Translations under genes and position numbers: made by a program
Shown here: positions 59,821 through 64,000 of the stretch, piece after piece
How positions within the stretch are numbered: position 1 is the first letter of the stretch
Layout: every line of letters begins with the position of its first letter
Notes under the pieces: model-generated
Seen by the model: the letters and a program-made list of their open reading frames with translations, nothing else
The model's database searches: none
What the model was told of the DNA's origin: nothing
From: Microcella humidisoli
GTDB taxonomy: Bacteria; Actinomycetota; Actinomycetes; Actinomycetales; Microbacteriaceae
Assembly (NCBI RefSeq): GCF_024362325.1
Contig: NZ_CP101497.1
Location: 1,798,001-1,862,000, forward strand
Reading direction: 5' to 3'
Length of the DNA: 64,000 nt

Positions 59821-60648
59821 ATGGCGAACGTCAGCCTGGAAGACATCAAGACCCTGCGCGAGCGCCTCGGCACCGGCATGGTCGACACGAAGAACGCTCT
59901 CGTCGAGGCCGAGGGCGACCTCGAGAAGGCGACCGAGATCCTGCGGCTCAAGGGTGCGAAGGGCAACGCGAAGCGTGCTGACCGCTCCACGAGCGAGGGC
60001 CTCATCGCCGCCCACGAGGGTGCCGGTGCGACCACGATGATCGAGCTCGCGTGCGAGACCGACTTCGTCGCCAAGGGCGAGAAGTTCGTCGCCCTCGGTG
60101 AGCGCGTGCTCGCCGCGGTCGTCGCCGCCGGTGCCGCGACGGTCGAGGCGGCTCTTGCCGCTCCGGTCGACGGCTCGACCGTCGCCGCGATCATCGACGA
60201 AGAGGCCGCCATCATCGGCGAGAAGTTCGAGCTGCGCCGCGTGGCGCGCCTCGAGGGCTCGCAGTTCGCGATCTACCTGCACCGCACTAACAAAGACCTG
60301 CCGCCGCAGGTCGGCGTGGTCGTGGCGTACGAGGGGTCGGACGCCGAGACGGCGCGCAGCATCGCGCAGCACATCTCGTTCGCCGACCCGCAGTACCTGA
60401 CGCGCGACGAGGTTCCGACCGAGGCGGTCGAGACCGAGCGCCGCATCGTCGAGGAGATCTCGCGCAACGAGGGCAAGCCCGAGGCCGCGCTGCCGAAGAT
60501 CGTCGAGGGTCGCGTCGGCGCCTTCTTCAAGCAGGTGGCCCTGCTCGAGCAGGACTACGCGCGCGACAACAAGCTCACCGTGTCGACGGTGCTGAAGGAT
60601 GCCGGTCTGACCGTCACGGGCTTCGCCCGTTTCAAGGTCGGCGCCTAG
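59821..60648 (+). CDS. tsf: Elongation factor Ts
   Basis: 275 aa. Nucleotide exchange factor of EF-Tu. N-terminal UBA-like domain (VSLEDIKTLRERLGTGMVDT), the TDFVAKG EF-Tu-contact motif, and the dimerisation subdomains through VALLEQDYARDNKLTVSTVL. Starts 10 nt after rpsB (AGGA RBS). A perfect hairpin terminator follows. Confidence 0.97.
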   Translation: MANVSLEDIKTLRERLGTGMVDTKNALVEAEGDLEKATEILRLKGAKGNAKRADRSTSEGLIAAHEGAGATTMIELACETDFVAKGEKFVALGERVLAAVVAAGAATVEAALAAPVDGSTVAAIIDEEAAIIGEKFELRRVARLEGSQFAIYLHRTNKDLPPQVGVVVAYEGSDAETARSIAQHISFADPQYLTRDEVPTEAVETERRIVEEISRNEGKPEAALPKIVEGRVGAFFKQVALLEQDYARDNKLTVSTVLKDAGLTVTGFARFKVGA

Positions 60649-60660
60649 CTCGCACACGAT

Positions 60661-60697
60661 CGAACGCCCCGGGTCTGGTTCAGACCCGGGGCGTTCG
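60661..60697 (+). terminator. Strong hairpin terminator after tsf
   Basis: Perfect 17-bp stem (CGAACGCCCCGGGTCTG with its complement) and a 3-nt GTT loop; no T-tract. Confidence 0.85.
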
Positions 60698-60733
60698 TCG
60701 TCGGGCGGCGGCTCGCCCGGTGCAGACCGCCCA

Positions 60734-60840
60734 GTGACCTGGTTCGCCCCATAGCGCGGTGACGCGGTGGCGCGGTTCGCCCAATGACCCGACTCGCGCG
60801 GTGACGCGGTGACGCGGTAGCGCGGTGACCCGGTTCATCC
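60734..60840. repeat. Degenerate 9-bp repeat tract
   Basis: Stretch built from variants of CGCGGTGAC (runs such as GCGGTGACGCGGTGACGC) with GGTTCGCCC-type units between. Non-coding, between the tsf terminator and the 3' end of the Clp-N gene. Confidence 0.6.
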
Positions 60841-60863
60841 GCTGGCCCGGCCCGACCCGCTGC

Positions 60864-61349
60864 TCAGCTCGCGGAGACCCCGAGCGCTCGCTCAGCCGCG
60901 GCGATCACGGCGGCCCGGTCGTGCCCGAGCTGCTGCAGCACGCGCGCCACGGTGCCGTGCTCCCGTTCGGCGACGGCGATGAGCACGTGCGCCGCACGCA
61001 GGCCGGTGGGGGAGCGTCGGGCGAGCTCTCGCGCCCGCTGGAAGACCTGCTGCGCGCTGACGTCGGCGCGGTACGCCCCCGAGGCGGCCGGCAGTGCGGC
61101 GGCGTTCGGCGGCGCCTCGACGCCCACGGCAGCGAGGGCCGCGGCGTGCACGGCGGCGATGCCGGCGCGCACGGTCTCCGCATCGGTCGGCACCGCCCGG
61201 CGCGCAGAGTCGTCGTCGAGCAGCAGCGCGGCCAGCAGCAGGTGCTCGGCGCCCGGTTCGGGGTCGCCGAGGGCGCGGGCCTCCCGCTCGGCGGTCGTGA
61301 GCAGGTCGGCGATGAGCCGCAGGTCGTGGCGGGCTGTCGTGAGGGGCAC
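60864..61349 (-). CDS. Orphan Clp N-domain protein
   Basis: 161 aa. Two Clp_N repeats (AEREARALGDPEPGAEHLLLA and AQQVFQRARELARRS...RAAHVLIAVAE) like the substrate/adaptor-binding N-domain of ClpA/ClpC, without any AAA+ module. Might bind substrates or adaptors for ClpC1P, or sense arginine-phosphate-like marks. GTG start with AAAGGA upstream. Follows the HTH gene in the same direction and probably shares its promoter. Confidence 0.82.
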   Translation of the reverse strand: MPLTTARHDLRLIADLLTTAEREARALGDPEPGAEHLLLAALLLDDDSARRAVPTDAETVRAGIAAVHAAALAAVGVEAPPNAAALPAASGAYRADVSAQQVFQRARELARRSPTGLRAAHVLIAVAEREHGTVARVLQQLGHDRAAVIAAAERALGVSAS

Positions 61350-61382
61350 AGTGGATCCTTTCCGGGGGTGCGCGGGGCGGTC

Positions 61383-61430
61383 GGTCAGTGAGGCGGTCAG
61401 TGAGGCAGTCGGCGAGGCAGTCGGCGGGGC
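61383..61430. repeat. 12-bp tandem repeat between the HTH and Clp-N genes
   Basis: Four units of RGTCRGYGRGGC at 61383, 61395, 61407 and 61419; the first two are identical. Confidence 0.75.
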
Positions 61431-61455
61431 GGTCAGCGGTCGATCGGCGTGGCGG

Positions 61456-61671
61456 TCAGCGAGCGGTGCGGCGGGCGGGCGCGAGTCGCTTGTGCGCGGC
61501 CTGCGCGGTCATCCCGAGCGCCTGGCCGATCTCGGCCCAGGTCCAGTGCGCGGCGAGAGCGCTGTCGACAGCGTCGCGTTCGAGGGCGGCGGCGAGCCGG
61601 CGCAGGGCGACGACGGCGGCGAGCGCCTCGGCGGGGTCGTCGGGCGAGGGGATGCGGATGCTCTCGGGCAT
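61456..61671 (-). CDS. Small helix-turn-helix protein, likely autoregulator
   Basis: 71 aa. Most of the protein is one HTH: LAAHWTWAEIGQALGMTAQA followed by AHKRLAP, with a helical region (DPAEALAAVVALRRLAAALE) that may dimerise. No ligand domain. The ATG at 61671 is 6 nt from a TAGGTT -10, so leaderless. Two matching palindromes cover its promoter. Such small HTH proteins often accompany Clp-N-domain genes in actinobacteria; the function of the pair is not described to my knowledge. Confidence 0.8.
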   Translation of the reverse strand: MPESIRIPSPDDPAEALAAVVALRRLAAALERDAVDSALAAHWTWAEIGQALGMTAQAAHKRLAPARRTAR

Positions 61672-61675
61672 GACA

Positions 61676-61716
61676 TCAACCTAGGTTGACGGCGCGCAGC
61701 TGTCAACTCCGGTTGA
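61676..61716 (-). promoter_or_regulatory. Promoter of the HTH/Clp-N pair with two palindromic operators
   Basis: On the minus strand: -35 TTGACA (61701-61706), exactly 17-nt spacer, -10 TAGGTT (61678-61683). Operator 1 TCAACCTAGGTTGA (61676-61689, perfect palindrome) covers the -10; operator 2 TCAACCGGAGTTGA (61703-61716) covers the -35. Both are TCAAC-N4-GTTGA, 27 bp apart centre to centre. Confidence 0.75.
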
Positions 61717-61786
61717 TGCATCTCGCCGCACCTCCGGCGCCGAACGCCCTACGCTGGAGGCACCGCTTGACCTGGAGGAGTTCACT

Positions 61787-62497
61787 GTGGCCGACAAGAA
61801 ACGACGCGTTCTGCTGAAGCTCTCGGGGGAGGCCTTCGGAGGCGGCTCGCTCGGGGTGAACCCCGACATCGTGAGCGGCATCGCGCGCGAGATCGCCGAT
61901 GCGGCGACAGACGTCGAGGTCGCGATCGTCGTGGGTGGCGGCAACTTCTTCCGCGGCGCCGAGCTCAGCCAGCGCGGTATGGACCGCGGTCGCGCCGACT
62001 ACATGGGCATGCTCGGCACGGTCATGAACGCCCTGGCCTTGCAAGACTTCCTCGAGCAGGCGGGCGCCCAGGTGCGCGTGCAGTCCGCCATCCAGATGAC
62101 CCAGGTCGCCGAGCCCTACATTCCGCTGCGCGCCGAGCGCCACCTGGAGAAGGGCCGCGTCGTCATCTTCGGCGCTGGCGCGGGGCTCCCGTACTTCTCG
62201 ACCGACACGGTCGCGGCGCAGCGCGCGCTCGAGATCGGTGCGGTCGAAGTGCTCGTGGCGAAGAACGGCGTCGACGGCGTCTACAGCGACGACCCGCGGC
62301 GCAACCCCGACGCCCGAAAGCTTGACAGCATCACCTATCAAGAGGCGCTCGTGAAGGGCCTCAAGGTCGTCGACTCGACGGCGTTCTCGCTGTGCATGGA
62401 CAACGGCATGCCGATGGTCGTCTTCGGCATGGAGCCGGGCGGCAACATCGCGCGGGCCATCCGCGGCGAGCGCATCGGCACGCGCGTCTCGAACTGA
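61787..62497 (+). CDS. pyrH: UMP kinase
   Basis: 236 aa. Makes UDP from UMP and [18 protein letters not shown] (phosphate loop), [13 protein letters not shown], the [17 protein letters not shown] segment, [20 protein letters not shown], and [18 protein letters not shown] 61787 with GGAGGAG upstream; TACGCT at 61751 may be the -10. Separated from tsf by the HTH/Clp-N pair on the other strand, and frr does not follow within the window. Confidence 0.96.
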   Translation: MADKKRRVLLKLSGEAFGGGSLGVNPDIVSGIAREIADAATDVEVAIVVGGGNFFRGAELSQRGMDRGRADYMGMLGTVMNALALQDFLEQAGAQVRVQSAIQMTQVAEPYIPLRAERHLEKGRVVIFGAGAGLPYFSTDTVAAQRALEIGAVEVLVAKNGVDGVYSDDPRRNPDARKLDSITYQEALVKGLKVVDSTAFSLCMDNGMPMVVFGMEPGGNIARAIRGERIGTRVSN

Positions 62498-62518
62498 GCG
62501 AGTGCTCGGCCGGTTAGG

Positions 62519-62524
62519 TATGAT
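62519..62524 (+). promoter_or_regulatory. -10 box for the Asp-box protein gene
   Basis: TATGAT, close to consensus, 51 nt before ATG 62575, which has a GGGAGAG RBS. Confidence 0.5.
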
Positions 62525-62574
62525 CTAAGGGACGCGACCGCGTCGCCCGCCGACGACCTGCCGGGAGAGCATCC

Positions 62575-63831
62575 ATGACCGACGCCGTCACCATCGCCAC
62601 GGGAGTGCCCGGCATCAGCGTGCGGCTGACGCCGACCGAGCGTTTCACCTTCGGAAGCTTCGTCGACTGCAACATGGCGACGGCGTGGGTCGGTGACCGG
62701 TTCCGCATCTTCCCGGGCAAGTACGGGGAGGACCCCGTCTGGGGGCAGGCGAACGAGCTCAAGCACGCCGACGGTGCGACCGTGGCCGAGGCGTTCTCGC
62801 GGCGTCCGGAAGAGTTCGTCGAGCCCGTCATGCCGCCGAACACCCCGCCGGGCGAGCCCGGCCTGCACGGCGCGGTGTGGTTCGAGACGGTCTACCAAGA
62901 GCCCTCCGACCCCACCGGCCGCACCCTCTACGCGCTGTACCACAACGAGAACTACCCCGAGACGCTGCCCTACGACCCGGCGACGGGGGAGGGGCTACGC
63001 GCCGACGACTGGCCGCCCGGGCTGACCGGCCCCGAGTCGGTGCAGGCCGTGCCCCGCATCGGCATCATGAAGTCGACGGACGGCGGAGAGAGCTGGGCCA
63101 ACCACGGCATCCTGCTGGAAGACCGCGATGACCGCATGATCCGCCTGCCCGTCAACCGCAACAACTGCTTTCCCGGCGGGGTCGGCGACCCGAGCGCCGT
63201 CGCGTCGGGCGATCACCTCTACGTGTTCTACGGCGAGTACGCCTACCCCGAGGCGTGGGATGCCCGCACCTGGTCACGCGAGACCGAGGCCGCGGCGCAG
63301 TGCGTGAGTGTGGCTCGCGTGCCGCTCGCCGCGCTCGACGAGCCCACGGGCGCCGCGCGGCGCTGGAGCGGCACCGCCTTCGATGCGCCGTGGGACGGCG
63401 TCGGGCAGCCGATCGCGAGCCTGCGCATCCCGGCATCGGAGGGCGGCGGCGCCGTCTCGCAGGGCGACGAGCTCTACTACTGGGGCCCCTCGGTCAGCTG
63501 GAACGAGCACCTCGAGGCCTGGGTCATGCTGCTCGGGCGCGTCGACGGCAGCTTCTGGGTGGGCGACAGCCTGTTCGTGTCGATCAACCCGCACCGCGAC
63601 CTCGGCGAGGGCGACAACGCGCAGCAGTGGTCGACACCCGTGCGCATCGTGCACCGCCCCGGCCACACGCTCTGGTACCCCTCGCTGCAGCCCACCGACT
63701 CGCCGGAGGATCTCGCGGCGAAGCGCACGTGCCTGCGTCTCGGCCGCGAGGCGCGGCTGTTCTTCAAAGACATGGCGGGCGATGAGCACGTGTACATCAG
63801 CGACTACCGCGTGGAGTTCGTGCGCGAGTGA
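62575..63831 (+). CDS. Asp-box (BNR) beta-propeller protein, possible glycoside hydrolase
   Basis: 418 aa, no signal peptide. One clear Asp-box STDGGESW near residue 165 and repeated blade-like strands (DHLYVFYGEY, DELYYWGPSVSWNEHLEAW, SFWVGDSLFVSINPHRDL) indicate a five- or six-bladed propeller as in sialidases, GH32/43 relatives and DUF4185 proteins. No sialidase FRIP motif or catalytic Asp/Glu/Tyr set can be assigned, so activity is unknown. Ends just before the DMT transporter gene. Confidence 0.7.
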   Translation: MTDAVTIATGVPGISVRLTPTERFTFGSFVDCNMATAWVGDRFRIFPGKYGEDPVWGQANELKHADGATVAEAFSRRPEEFVEPVMPPNTPPGEPGLHGAVWFETVYQEPSDPTGRTLYALYHNENYPETLPYDPATGEGLRADDWPPGLTGPESVQAVPRIGIMKSTDGGESWANHGILLEDRDDRMIRLPVNRNNCFPGGVGDPSAVASGDHLYVFYGEYAYPEAWDARTWSRETEAAAQCVSVARVPLAALDEPTGAARRWSGTAFDAPWDGVGQPIASLRIPASEGGGAVSQGDELYYWGPSVSWNEHLEAWVMLLGRVDGSFWVGDSLFVSINPHRDLGEGDNAQQWSTPVRIVHRPGHTLWYPSLQPTDSPEDLAAKRTCLRLGREARLFFKDMAGDEHVYISDYRVEFVRE

Positions 63832-63893
63832 CGCGCGTCACGCGCGTGCCCGCGGTGCGCCACCGCGCGCGCCCGGGTGCGCCACCGCGCGCC

Positions 63894-63899
63894 TAGGCT
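63894..63899 (+). promoter_or_regulatory. -10 box for the DMT transporter gene
   Basis: TAGGCT, 6 nt before GTG 63906; leaderless layout. Confidence 0.5.
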
Positions 63900-63905
63900 G
63901 ATCGG

Positions 63906-64000
63906 GTGATCGCCGCCCTGCTCATCGCCGGCGCCGCGATCGCTCACGCGACGTGGAACATCGCGATGAAGCGCGCGGGCACGAGCGGCACGCCGTTCAT
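63906..64000 (+). CDS. DMT/EamA-family transporter, 5' end only
   Basis: First 31 codons: IAALLIAGAAIAHATWNIAM then KRAGTSGTPF. A first TM helix ending in AHATWN is typical of EamA (drug/metabolite transporter) proteins. The rest is outside the window. Confidence 0.65.
   Translation, partial: MIAALLIAGAAIAHATWNIAMKRAGTSGTPF

Overview
This is a 64 kb chromosomal window from a high-GC Gram-positive bacterium, almost certainly an actinobacterium of the family Microbacteriaceae. The evidence is the strong G/C bias at third codon positions, frequent GTG/TTG starts, many TANNNT -10 boxes 6-8 nt before a start codon with no ribosome binding site (leaderless genes), and actinobacterial gene order: nudC-uvrD2-ThiF-like-DUF2342-PDZ/Lon-UPF0182; ffh-rpsP-khpA-rimM-trmD-rplS-lepB-rnhB-DUF2469-yraN-comM-dprA; and xerC-M23-rpsB-tsf-pyrH. 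The window is mostly core genome. No phage, insertion sequence, CRISPR array or rRNA operon was seen.

Layout. 1-12.8 kb: the 3' end of a glutamine amidotransferase, then a phosphotransferase, nudC, uvrD2, a ThiF/cyclodehydratase-like protein, a DUF2342 metalloprotease-family protein, a PDZ/Lon-like protease, the large UPF0182 membrane protein, a methyltransferase and an unusual SGNH-fold/GAF fusion. 12.8-21.5 kb: initiator tRNA-fMet, a heliorhodopsin gene divergent from a DUF998 membrane protein, ribokinase and DoxX-like genes, a nitrilase, an aminotransferase, a stand-alone response regulator, a TetR regulator and small exported proteins. 21.6-31.5 kb: HtrA-type protease and a cell-wall glycopolymer (teichoic-acid-like) locus with a GT2 glycosyltransferase, two CDP-glycerol glycerophosphotransferase-family proteins (one a tandem fusion), an ABC exporter pair and a nucleotidyltransferase.

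31.7-46.9 kb: an ABC transporter, the SRP pair ftsY and ffh, an amidase, an F420-type oxidoreductase, then the translation/RNA-maturation block rpsP-khpA-rimM-trmD, a TetR-map pair, rplS, lepB, rnhB and DUF2469. 46.9-58.4 kb: a large exported Ig-like/multi-TM protein, yraN, comM, a dprA with an in-frame stop codon in its 5' region, a phosphodiesterase, a divergent MarR/MMPL efflux pair, xerC and an M23 peptidase. 58.4-64 kb: rpsB-tsf, a small HTH plus Clp-N-domain gene pair with two matching palindromic operators, pyrH, an Asp-box beta-propeller protein, and the 5' end of a DMT-family transporter.

Items most worth following up: the heliorhodopsin, with its retinal lysine, counterion glutamate and histidine pair all conserved; the HTH/Clp-N gene pair under a near-consensus promoter whose -35 and -10 are both overlapped by TCAAC-N4-GTTGA sites; the SGNH-GAF fusion that has lost the canonical catalytic Ser and His; the nonsense codon in an 18-bp repeat at the 5' end of dprA; structured leaders before rplS, rpsP and rpsB; and repeated CTAG four-base overlaps where convergent genes share their TAG stop codons.
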